From Sphingosinicella sp. BN140058 (GTDB lineage Bacteria > Pseudomonadota > Alphaproteobacteria > Sphingomonadales > Sphingomonadaceae), in contig NZ_CP035501.1 of NCBI RefSeq assembly GCF_004135585.1, positions 1,909,001-1,973,000 on the forward strand: a stretch of DNA of 64,000 nt. Direction: 5' to 3'. A model generated the notes under the pieces. It saw only the letters and a program-made list of their open reading frames with translations. It was not told where the DNA came from and ran no database searches. Of the stretch, positions 44,226 through 57,509 are shown in pieces (position 1 is the stretch's first letter; every line of letters begins with the position of its first letter). A program made the position numbers and the translations under genes.

Positions 44226-44245
44226 ATGCACGAGGAAGACCGCAG

Positions 44246-45067
44246 ATGTTCAAGGATTTCACCGAAACGGATCCCGCCGCGCCGGCACCGCCCGCCGGTG
44301 CCGCGGCCGACTGGACGGTGCCGCAGAACTGGCATCGCTTCACCGGCGAGGAGCATGCGACCTGGGATATCCTGTTCGCACGCCAGCAGGAAATGCTGCG
44401 CGGTCGCGCCGTCGCCGCGTTCGAGGAAGGGCTGGACGTGTTGCGACTGTCGCGGCCCGGCATCCCGGAATTCGGCGAACTCAACGAGCGACTTCACCGC
44501 CGCACCGGATGGACGGTGGTCTCCGTGCCTGGGCTGGTGCCCGACGACATCTTCTTCGAGCATCTCGCCAATCGCCGCTTTCCCGCCGGCAATTTCATCC
44601 GCAGCCGCAGCCAGCTCGACTATCTGGAAGAGCCAGACGTGTTTCACGACGTCTTCGGCCACGTGCCGCTGCTGGCGCTGCCTGCGATCGCCGATTTCAT
44701 GCAGGCACTTGGTCAGAAAGGCCTCGAGGCCCTCGACCTCGGCATGCTCGACCGCCTGGCGCGCTTGTACTGGTACACGGTCGAATTCGGGTTGGCGCGC
44801 GAAGGCGGCGCATTGCGCATCTTCGGCGCCGGCATCCTCTCCAGCTTCGGCGAATCCCGCTTCAGCCTCGACAGCGCCGAGCCCAGGCGTCGTCCGTTCG
44901 CGCTGCCCGAAGTGCTGCGCACCACCTATCGTAGCGACGCCTTCCAGACCGGCTACTTCGTGGTCGAAAGCTTCGAAGCCCTGCTGGACGCCATCCTTAC
45001 GGCCGATCTCGAAGCGTTGTACGCCGAAGCGGCGTTACTCCCGGATCTCGATCCCGGACGGGCATGA
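44246..45067 (+). CDS. phhA: Phenylalanine 4-monooxygenase
   Basis: 273 residues; ATG at 44246 with AGGAAG upstream. Catalytic domain only, like other bacterial PAH. Iron ligands: His134 and His139 in FHDVFGHVP and Glu180 in YWYTVEFGL. It converts phenylalanine to tyrosine with tetrahydropterin and O2. The folB/pteridine-reductase pair at 23-24 kb could bear on pterin supply. It is preceded by a Tyr-codon leader and terminator. It converges on the TonB receptor gene with three bases between stops. Confidence 0.95.
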   Translation: MFKDFTETDPAAPAPPAGAAADWTVPQNWHRFTGEEHATWDILFARQQEMLRGRAVAAFEEGLDVLRLSRPGIPEFGELNERLHRRTGWTVVSVPGLVPDDIFFEHLANRRFPAGNFIRSRSQLDYLEEPDVFHDVFGHVPLLALPAIADFMQALGQKGLEALDLGMLDRLARLYWYTVEFGLAREGGALRIFGAGILSSFGESRFSLDSAEPRRRPFALPEVLRTTYRSDAFQTGYFVVESFEALLDAILTADLEALYAEAALLPDLDPGRA

Positions 45068-45070
45068 CTA

Positions 45071-47119
45071 TCAGCCGAAGCTGCGCTTGAAACGCAGATA
45101 GGCCGTGACGTGGCCGTTCCGCTCCCGGAACTCGCGCTGATAAGGATCGGGGTTCGACCGGTCGGGCGCGAAGAAGATGCGGGTGCGGGTGCCCGGGACG
45201 TCGAGGATATTGTCGGCGCCGAGCGTGATCGTCGTCGCCCGGTCGGGCCGATATTCGACGAAGGCATTGATGAACGGCTCGCGTCCGTTGGGAGCGTCGA
45301 TCTCGTCGCGCCAGTAATAGGGCTCCCGCGGACTGGCAGTATAGTTGACGCTCCACGCGAACTTGCCGAGATCCTGGCGCAGGCCGAGCTCGTACGACCA
45401 GCTGGTCAGCCCCGAGAAGCGGCGGTTCCGGTGGGTGTAGGGATCTTCGACGGACGTATCCTGGAACATCGTGTTCCAGGTGAAGCGGCCGCCCTTGATG
45501 CCGACGCTGCCGAGCGGAAGGTCGACGGTGGTCTTGACGAACGCCTGCCGTCCGGTGCCGAGATTTCCGGGGGCGTCGAAGCCTTCGGGCGTCGGCACGC
45601 GATCCTGCACCTTCTCGATCAGATTATAGCCGAGTTCGACCTTGGCGAGGCCGTCGCCGAGGACGGTGCGCTCGACCGTCAGCAAGCCTTCCCAGGCCCG
45701 TTGCGGCACCAGATCGGCATTGCCCGCATTGACCCGGTCGTTGGTGAGCTCGGCCGAGCTGATGAAATCCTCGAAGTCGAGCTGGGCAACCGTCCGGATC
45801 AGCGAAACTTGCGCATGCCATGGCCCCTTCGGTCGCCAGTCGAGCACCGCCTTGGGCTTGAGGAAGCGCAGCGTCCGTTCCGCCTCGGTGTCCCCGCGGA
45901 CAGTCAGCCGAGATGCTTCGAACGTAAAGCCGAGGTCGATCCGCACCGTCGGCGACAGGCTTCGGCCGACATTGTAGAAGGCTTCGCCGCGCCATTCCTT
46001 CACCACCGCCTGATCGATCGGGAGATCGACCCGCACCCGATCACCCTGTTCATCCAGTTCGAATAGATTGACGTCGCTGTCGAGGCTGTTGAGAACCGCC
46101 TCGACCCCGGCCTCGACGCTCCAGCCGCCCGCGTTGGGGGTCGACCAGACCAGCCGCCCGAGCGTCTCGTCGCGCTGGCTTTCGACATTCTGCTCGTAGC
46201 CGCCGATCACATCCCCCTGGATGCGATTGAAGGAGAATTCCGCTTCCTTGCGGTGGCGCCGCGTCGCCAGGCCGATGAGCTTTATCGCGCCGCCCCAAAG
46301 CGGGCGCGTGACGTCGCCGCCAAGCTCGAATTCCCGAGTCCGATAATCCTGCCCGAGCCGATCGTCGCGAATCGGCCCGCGCACCGGGAACACGTCGTTG
46401 GTCTGATCGAGCTCGAACCGCTCGCGCTCCACCCGGAAGTTCAGGTGCGCGCCGCGATTGGCACCGCCCTGATGCTCCCACGAACCGGAAAGGAAGGCCT
46501 CACGCTCGCTGATGTCATTGATCTTGCGCCGATGCTCCAACAGAGCTCCGCTCGGAAGCGCCGTCACGTCGTCGATACCTTCCTCAGGCGTATGACTGTT
46601 ATTGTACCCGGCCGACAGGTTGAAGCTCGAGGCACCGCGGCGATAGAGCGCCGAGACACTCCCCTCCGGCGTGATCTGCCCGGTATAGTCGCGGCGGGCG
46701 GTCGCCGTAACCGTGCCGGCGAGCCCGCCCCCGGAGGTCAGCACCAGGTTGAGCACCTGCGCCCTGCCCGAAAATTCCGATCCGAACAGATCGCCGGTTC
46801 CGACCTCGACCCGCGCGACTCGGTTGGCAGGGATGCGCGCGAGGATCGCCTCCAGCGTATCGCTCTTCGAGCTTGGGCGATTGCCGTTGATGACGACGTT
46901 GCCTGCCGCCTGGCCAAAGCCGCGCACGTCCTCCGCGCCCAATTCCAGCACGAATCCGGGCACGCGCCGGACGATCTCCAATGCGCTCGACGGCGAGTAG
47001 CGCTCGAAATAGGCTGCTTCATAGAGCGTGCGTCCGCCCGGGCCGGCCTGCTGCGCCGCGGCCGGAACGCTGCACCCCAACAGCAATGCCGCCGCCGCAA
47101 CCCTGACCCGATTACCCAC
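45071..47119 (-). CDS. TonB-dependent outer-membrane receptor
   Basis: 682 residues from a GTG at 47119 with GGGGAG upstream. Signal peptide MGNRVRVAAAALLLGCSVPAAAQQ. The plug domain is visible (PSSALEIVRRVPGFVLELG, DVRGFGQAAGNVVINGNRPSSKSDTLE). The rest is alternating beta strands ending in AYLRFKRSFG, typical of a 22-strand barrel. No clear substrate signature; sphingomonads have many such receptors for sugars, siderophores and aromatic compounds. It depends on the TonB-ExbBD system, such as that at 19-22 kb. Confidence 0.88.
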   Translation of the reverse strand: MGNRVRVAAAALLLGCSVPAAAQQAGPGGRTLYEAAYFERYSPSSALEIVRRVPGFVLELGAEDVRGFGQAAGNVVINGNRPSSKSDTLEAILARIPANRVARVEVGTGDLFGSEFSGRAQVLNLVLTSGGGLAGTVTATARRDYTGQITPEGSVSALYRRGASSFNLSAGYNNSHTPEEGIDDVTALPSGALLEHRRKINDISEREAFLSGSWEHQGGANRGAHLNFRVERERFELDQTNDVFPVRGPIRDDRLGQDYRTREFELGGDVTRPLWGGAIKLIGLATRRHRKEAEFSFNRIQGDVIGGYEQNVESQRDETLGRLVWSTPNAGGWSVEAGVEAVLNSLDSDVNLFELDEQGDRVRVDLPIDQAVVKEWRGEAFYNVGRSLSPTVRIDLGFTFEASRLTVRGDTEAERTLRFLKPKAVLDWRPKGPWHAQVSLIRTVAQLDFEDFISSAELTNDRVNAGNADLVPQRAWEGLLTVERTVLGDGLAKVELGYNLIEKVQDRVPTPEGFDAPGNLGTGRQAFVKTTVDLPLGSVGIKGGRFTWNTMFQDTSVEDPYTHRNRRFSGLTSWSYELGLRQDLGKFAWSVNYTASPREPYYWRDEIDAPNGREPFINAFVEYRPDRATTITLGADNILDVPGTRTRIFFAPDRSNPDPYQREFRERNGHVTAYLRFKRSFG

Positions 47120-47466
47120 TCTTCACTCCCCTTGGGCCCCGCTTCTTCTACGGGGTCGCGCGCCTTGATGCTTTCCCCGCTATTGCGCAAGAAGCATGCC
47201 AGCGGTCGCTCCGGCGCAATTCTCTCCAGCGTGCTTCGTCTACGTTCGTTTCCGAACGCGATGTGTCCGAAACCGGACGCGCCCCTCAGAGTCTGCCGAA
47301 TAGAGGTTCCGACAGCGGCGCGAGGCCGCCGAGCCCGAGCCGCAAGGCGTTCCGGGGGTGGACCGTCCTGCGCGCACGGGCCAGGTCGCCGAAGCGAGGA
47401 TCGATCAGCCGCCGGGGGGAAGCAGGGCCATCGCCGTCGAACGCGTGGGCCGCCCGCGCTTGCCCC
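47120..47466. other. Gene-free stretch between the TonB receptor and bcp
   Basis: About 347 bases. A short minus-strand frame at 47286-47492 overlaps the end of bcp but has no ribosome binding site or recognisable product. Probably holds the receptor promoter. Confidence 0.5.
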
Positions 47467-47931
47467 TCAGGGCAATGCGCGGGCCGCTTCAAGCACCTCT
47501 TCGGCGTGGCCGGGCACCTTGACCTTGCGCCAGACCCTCTGAACCTTGCCGTCGCGATCGATCAGGAAGGTCGCCCGGTCGATCCCCATATATTTGCGGC
47601 CGTACATCGACTTCTCGATCCAGGTGCCGAACGCTTCGCAAACCGACCCGTCCGCGTCGGTCGCGAGCTGAACCTTCAGATCATATTTGTCGATGAACTT
47701 GGCGTGCTTCTTGGAATCGTCCTTGGAGATGCCGAGGACCCACGCATTGGCATCCTGGAAGGCATCGGCAAGGGCGCTGAACGCCTGCGCCTCGGCGGTG
47801 CAGCCGGACGTGTCGTCCTTCGGATAGAAATAGAGGACGAGCTTCTGGCTGCGGAAATCGGCCGGGCTGATCTCCTTGCCGTCGACGCTGATCAGCTTCA
47901 CGTCCGGAACCAGATCACCTTCGTTCACCAT
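47467..47931 (-). CDS. bcp: Thioredoxin-dependent peroxiredoxin (BCP/PrxQ)
   Basis: 154 residues. Thioredoxin fold with peroxidatic Cys44 in YPKDDTSGCTAEAQAF. The resolving Cys usually five residues later is absent (Gln49); the next Cys is near residue 98 in GSVCEAFG, so it may be a 1-Cys or atypical 2-Cys enzyme. It reduces hydroperoxides using thioredoxin or a small thiol. It follows glnE on the minus strand after 18 bases, so the two may share a transcript. Confidence 0.92.
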   Translation of the reverse strand: MVNEGDLVPDVKLISVDGKEISPADFRSQKLVLYFYPKDDTSGCTAEAQAFSALADAFQDANAWVLGISKDDSKKHAKFIDKYDLKVQLATDADGSVCEAFGTWIEKSMYGRKYMGIDRATFLIDRDGKVQRVWRKVKVPGHAEEVLEAARALP

Positions 47932-47949
47932 CCACTTGCCCTTTCATCA

Positions 47950-50676
47950 TTAGGCCGCCGGCGCCGCGGCGGCGGCAACGTTCCGCCAGAGTTCCGAAAC
48001 GCTCTGCCGCGCCTGCGCATGCGCTGCAAGCAGCGCCTGCCAGTCCGGCAACCCGCAGGCCCGCGCAACCAGCGGCCGGGATGCTTCGGCGGGTTCCGCC
48101 GAACTCGGCGACACCAGCCGGAACATGACCAGCATCGATATGAGCAGACGCAGAGCCTCATCGCTGTCCTGCCGCACGAGGCCGGCACGGCACAGCGCCT
48201 CGATGGCGACTTCCAGATGCGGATCGAGGCCGATCCCGGTGCGAAGCTGGAGCGTGTGAACTGCGAATTCCAGGTCGACGAGCCCACCCTCGCCAAGCTT
48301 GATGTCGAACGGCCCGCCGGCCTGCTTGTGGAGCGCGATATCCCGGCGCATCCGCACCGCCTCGGCGGTGACCTGACCGGGGTCGCGCGAAAGCCGCAAG
48401 GTGCGATCGATCACCGCCGCGAGCTCAGCCCGCGCCGCGGGTGAACCGTAGATCGGGCGCGCGCGCAGCAAGGCGAGATGCTCCCAGGTCCACGCCTGTT
48501 CGCGCTGGTAGCGCTCGAAGCTCTCGACGCTGACCGCGAGCAGGCCGTCCTTGCCGGAGGGACGGAGGCGGGTGTCGACCTCGTAGAGTGGCCCGGCCGC
48601 CGTCGGCACGCTGAGCGCCGCAGTCACCCGCGGCGCCAGCCGATTAAAATAGTCGGTAGCCCGCAGCGGCTTCTCGCCGTCCGATTCGGCCTCGTGGGTG
48701 CCGCTGAACAGGTAGACCAGATCGAGATCGGAGGCGTGGGTCAGCGCTTCGCCGCCGAAGCGGCCGAGCGCAAGGATCAGCAGTTCGGAACCGGGTACCT
48801 TGCCGTGCCGCTTCTCGAATTCGGCGATGGTCACGTCGGCAAGCACGTTGAGCGCAGCCTCGGCAACACGGGCATAGCCGGTGGTGACGTCGAGCGGCTG
48901 GCTGCGCCCGGTGACGAGTTGAACGCCAAGCGCAAAGCGGCGTTCGTTGACCAGTCGGCGGACCCGATCGAGGATCATCTGGTAATCCTCCCCCTTGCGC
49001 TCCGCCTGGACGAACTCGGCGATGAGATCGGACAAAGGCGGCGGAAGATCGAACGCCGAGGCGTCGATCAGGCCGTCGAGCAGTTCGGGACGCCGGGCGA
49101 GCTGATCGGCAAGGGTCGGCGCGTGACTGAGGATTTCGGCGAGATGCTCGGTGAGCCCCGGCCGCGCCTGCAGCAGGCGATAGAAATTGACTCCGCTCGG
49201 CAAACGTTCGAGCACGTCCTCGAAGCGGTTCATCGCGCGCATCGGATCGGGCGCCCTGGCGAAGGCTTCGAGCAGCAACGGCAGCATCGCTTCGAACGCC
49301 TCCCGCGCGGGCGCGGTGCGCAGCGAGCGCGCCTTGCCGGACCGCCAGCGATCCACCCGCCCCCGCGCTTCGGCAGGCGATGCGAACCCGATCTCCGCAA
49401 GTCGAACTTCGAGCGCCTCCGGGACGAGCGGCAGATGCTCCTCCTGGTCGCCGGCCATCGCCGTATAGACGGCGGCAACCCGATCCACCTGCGGGCGCAG
49501 CAGCGCAAGCAAAGATGCGCCGTCCTCCAGGCCATGAAGACGCGCCACATTGTCGAGGGCGGCGGGATCCGCCGGCAGGCTGTGAGTCTGACGATCGTCG
49601 ACCATCTGCAGGCGGTGCTCGATCGTTCGGAACAGGCGATAGGCGTCGGCCATGTCGGCTGCGTCCGTGGACGAGATCCGGGCGTCTGCGGCAAGGGCGG
49701 CAAGCGCGTCCAGGGTCGCCCGCGCCCGCAGCCCCGGCTCCCGTCCGCCATGGATGAGCTGATGGATCTGGGCGAAGAACTCCACCTCCCGGATGCCGCC
49801 GCGCCCGCGCTTGAGATCATAGCCGGGACCGAATTTCTGCCCCTGCGAATAATGATCACGGATCCTGCGCGTGATCGATTGCAGTTCCTCGATCGCTCCG
49901 AAATCCAGCGAGCGCCGCCATACGAACGGGTGGATCGCGTCAAGGAAATAGCGGCCGAGCGCGACGTCACCTGCGGCATGCCGGGCACGAATGAACGCGG
50001 CACGTTCCCACGGCAGGGCGCTCGATTCGTAGTAAGAGATTGCGGCGTCGACGGGCAGCGCGATCGGCGTCACTTCCGACGACGGGCGCAGCCGCAGATC
50101 GATCCGGAACACGTAGCCTTCGCCGTCCCGCTTCTGGATCAGCTCGATCACGCGCTGTCCGATCCGCACCGCCGCCTGCCCCGGCTCCTCGCGCGGCTTG
50201 AGCGGGAGCGTGGCTGGATCGAACAGGAACAGCGGATCGATGTCGGACGAATAATTGAGCTCGCGGCTGCCATGCTTGCCGAGCGCAATGATCGTGAAGC
50301 CGCGGGGCTCGGCATCGGGCGTGCGCTCGAGGATCGCCGCTTCGATAGCGCGATGGAGACTCTTGTCGGCAAGGTCGGAGAGTTCCGCGACCAGCGCCTC
50401 GAACGGGATCAGGCCGGCAAGATCGCCGATCGCCAACGCGGTTGCGAGCGCGCTGCGCTCGCGGCGCAGTGCCGCGGCGAGGCTCGGCGCGTCGACGCCT
50501 GCACCCCGCGCGGTCTGCACCGCCTGGACGATCGTCCCGGTTTCAAGGGCCGTCGCTACGGCCGGAAATCGATCGAGCTGCAGGCGCAGAAATGGCGAAT
50601 GACGCCGGGCTCTCGCAAGCGCGTCTTGCAGATGCTCGTCCGCAGCCGCTGGCGTGGCCGGCGAGCCACAATTCAA
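47950..50676 (-). CDS. glnE: Bifunctional glutamine synthetase adenylyltransferase/deadenylylase
   Basis: About 908 residues if started at the TTG at 50676, which has GGAAC upstream; no ATG exists near the N-terminus, and further upstream the frame would run into the divergent small gene. Two nucleotidyltransferase domains: the deadenylylase half with SSDIDPLFLFD and RIDLRLRPSS, and the adenylyltransferase half with ASDLDLVYLFS and DTRLRPSGKDG. It sets glutamine synthetase activity by adenylylation under PII control. Confidence 0.9.
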   Translation of the reverse strand: MNCGSPATPAAADEHLQDALARARRHSPFLRLQLDRFPAVATALETGTIVQAVQTARGAGVDAPSLAAALRRERSALATALAIGDLAGLIPFEALVAELSDLADKSLHRAIEAAILERTPDAEPRGFTIIALGKHGSRELNYSSDIDPLFLFDPATLPLKPREEPGQAAVRIGQRVIELIQKRDGEGYVFRIDLRLRPSSEVTPIALPVDAAISYYESSALPWERAAFIRARHAAGDVALGRYFLDAIHPFVWRRSLDFGAIEELQSITRRIRDHYSQGQKFGPGYDLKRGRGGIREVEFFAQIHQLIHGGREPGLRARATLDALAALAADARISSTDAADMADAYRLFRTIEHRLQMVDDRQTHSLPADPAALDNVARLHGLEDGASLLALLRPQVDRVAAVYTAMAGDQEEHLPLVPEALEVRLAEIGFASPAEARGRVDRWRSGKARSLRTAPAREAFEAMLPLLLEAFARAPDPMRAMNRFEDVLERLPSGVNFYRLLQARPGLTEHLAEILSHAPTLADQLARRPELLDGLIDASAFDLPPPLSDLIAEFVQAERKGEDYQMILDRVRRLVNERRFALGVQLVTGRSQPLDVTTGYARVAEAALNVLADVTIAEFEKRHGKVPGSELLILALGRFGGEALTHASDLDLVYLFSGTHEAESDGEKPLRATDYFNRLAPRVTAALSVPTAAGPLYEVDTRLRPSGKDGLLAVSVESFERYQREQAWTWEHLALLRARPIYGSPAARAELAAVIDRTLRLSRDPGQVTAEAVRMRRDIALHKQAGGPFDIKLGEGGLVDLEFAVHTLQLRTGIGLDPHLEVAIEALCRAGLVRQDSDEALRLLISMLVMFRLVSPSSAEPAEASRPLVARACGLPDWQALLAAHAQARQSVSELWRNVAAAAAPAA

Positions 50677-50747
50677 ATCAGTTCCGTTGGGGGTGCGCAA
50701 TGTTTGCAACTCTGGTCGTTTCCGGGCGTTCTCCGGGCGTGAATACA

Positions 50748-50921
50748 ATGAATCCGAGACATGAAGCCATGGTACATGCTTCCGAAAGGCGCTTCGTGAA
50801 GGTCGCGCCGCCGACCGTTCATGCCGGCGTCGGCAGCGCGCTCCGCCAGGCGTTCGCGATGGACGGCGAGGTCCGATCGCTGAAGATGTTCGAGGACCTG
50901 CTCTCTCGGCTCGACGACTGA
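50748..50921 (+). CDS. Small protein, about 57 residues, divergent from glnE
   Basis: Unrecognised. The frame from 50748 reads MNPRHEAMVHASERRF... and ends in MFEDLLSRLDD. Starts at 50739 (GTG), 50748 and 50769 (ATG) are all possible and none has a strong ribosome binding site. Support comes from the strong plus-strand terminator just after the stop and from non-random composition (VGSALRQAFAMDGEVRSLK). Likely soluble and helical. Confidence 0.6.
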   Translation: MNPRHEAMVHASERRFVKVAPPTVHAGVGSALRQAFAMDGEVRSLKMFEDLLSRLDD

Positions 50922-50946
50922 GGCGGACCAGCGGTGCCTGAACACG

Positions 50947-50977
50947 CCCCTCCGGCACTCCGGAGGGGTTTGTTTTT
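50947..50977 (+). terminator. Intrinsic terminator of the small gene
   Basis: CCCCTCCGG at 50947-50955, loop of four, perfect complement at 50960-50968, then TTTGTTTTT. Confidence 0.9.
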
Positions 50978-50994
50978 GCGTCTGGATCAGGCGA

Positions 50995-51258
50995 TCAGCT
51001 GCGCCGCTTGTTCTTGCCGACGATCGCCACCAGGATCAACGCGAAGGCGGCCAGCCGGAACAGATATAGCCAGCTCCGTTCCTCGACCGGGATGTCGGTG
51101 AGCGTCAGCAGGGCCTGCCCGATCCCGAGCAGCAGGAAGGCGGCCGCGAACGCGAGGAACAGACTGTCGGCGGTCCGCTTCCAGAAGCGCAGGAAGAACA
51201 ATCCGGCGAGCAAGAAGCCGAACGTGACGGCACCGGCGAGGAAGTTGAAGATCGTCAT
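50995..51258 (-). CDS. Small membrane protein, DUF5985-like, copy 2
   Basis: 87 residues; ATG at 51258 with GGAGG upstream. Three hydrophobic segments (FLAGAVTFGFLLAGLFFLRFW, SLFLAFAAAFLLLGIGQALL, LFRLAAFALILVAIVG) and a basic tail KNKRRS. It resembles the adjacent gene in size and layout, as a paired small membrane protein. The DUF5985 assignment is from memory of the pattern and is tentative. Confidence 0.7.
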   Translation of the reverse strand: MTIFNFLAGAVTFGFLLAGLFFLRFWKRTADSLFLAFAAAFLLLGIGQALLTLTDIPVEERSWLYLFRLAAFALILVAIVGKNKRRS

Positions 51259-51259
51259 C

Positions 51260-51535
51260 TCATTCTTCCTCCAGATCCCAGACGAAGCCGAACAGCAGGA
51301 TCGACACCGCGGCGAGCGCAAGCAGCAAGCGCGGCATCCGCATGTCCAGATCGCGCAGCACCAGCAGATCGAGCACGACGACCAGATTGTTCGCGGCCAG
51401 GAAGATGAAGCAGAGGCCGCTCCATAGCAGCAGGCGGGCGCCGCTGATGCGATAGGATCGCATGAGCAGCCAGGCACAGGCGGCGCTGGTGGCGAAGCAC
51501 AACAGGTAGACGATCGCCGGGAAGACCTCGTTCAT
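51260..51535 (-). CDS. Small membrane protein, DUF5985-like, copy 1
   Basis: 91 residues from the ATG at 51535 with AGGAAGG upstream. Three hydrophobic segments (VFPAIVYLLCFATSAACAWLL, LLLWSGLCFIFLAANNLVVVLDLL, LLLALAAVSILLFGFVW) and an acidic end (DLEEE). It abuts the next gene with no real gap, so the two products probably act together, perhaps as a heteromer. Confidence 0.7.
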   Translation of the reverse strand: MNEVFPAIVYLLCFATSAACAWLLMRSYRISGARLLLWSGLCFIFLAANNLVVVLDLLVLRDLDMRMPRLLLALAAVSILLFGFVWDLEEE

Positions 51536-51537
51536 GG

Positions 51538-51906
51538 TCAATCCTTCCTGAACCGGAACGCGTCGGCGAAAGCGGCGAGGCCGCCTGCCGAGGCGTCCAC
51601 GATCATCCGCCGCACCGCATCGGGACGGCGCGCATAGAGTTGCTCGGCCGCATCGACGAATTCTCCGACCTCTTCCGACACCGGTGCATAAGTGACGCTG
51701 CCGTCTTCGTCGGCGACGATGAGGCCAGCCGCCGAGAGCCAGCCGACGCTCTGGTTGACGATCAGCTCGCTGCCCCGGAGACCGGCGACGATCTCGTCAT
51801 GGGTCCAGCGCCGCCGGTCGCGCTTGAGCAGCAGCAGCAATTCGAGCGACCAGACCGAGCGGAAACTCGATCGGATGAAACGCGAGAGTTCGTCCCGTGA
51901 CGCCAT
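51538..51906 (-). CDS. Winged-helix DNA-binding-like protein
   Basis: About 122 residues from the ATG at 51906. Probable winged-helix fold: SVWSLELLLLLKRDRRRWTHDEIVAGLRGSELIVNQSVGWLSAAGLIVADEDGSVTYAP reads as helix, helix, recognition helix and wing. A C-terminal helix follows. It heads a three-gene operon with the two small membrane proteins and is divergent from the large kinase. It might be a regulator of the cluster; that is inference. Confidence 0.65.
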   Translation of the reverse strand: MASRDELSRFIRSSFRSVWSLELLLLLKRDRRRWTHDEIVAGLRGSELIVNQSVGWLSAAGLIVADEDGSVTYAPVSEEVGEFVDAAEQLYARRPDAVRRMIVDASAGGLAAFADAFRFRKD

Positions 51907-52114
51907 TATGCCGGGATCCGTCCTTCTGCCGTCCACGGAACGGTCGCTTAATCGCGTTTCGAAGCCGATAGCAATGCCTGCTTAAGGTTTGGCGGGGCAT
52001 GACAAATTTCTGGCGGCGCTCAGAATATCCTCTGCTATGTAGAGCGCGCCATCACCGCCCGGGGGGACGGTGCAACGATGTCTGGGGGGACTGACGCTTA
52101 ATATGGAGCCCTGA

Positions 52115-57508
<5,394 letters not shown>

Positions 57509-57509
57509 G

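Noticed and set aside
47286..47492. 68-codon minus-strand frame after bcp
   Set aside because: Starts inside bcp, has no ribosome binding site, and is composed of Arg/Pro/Leu without any motif.
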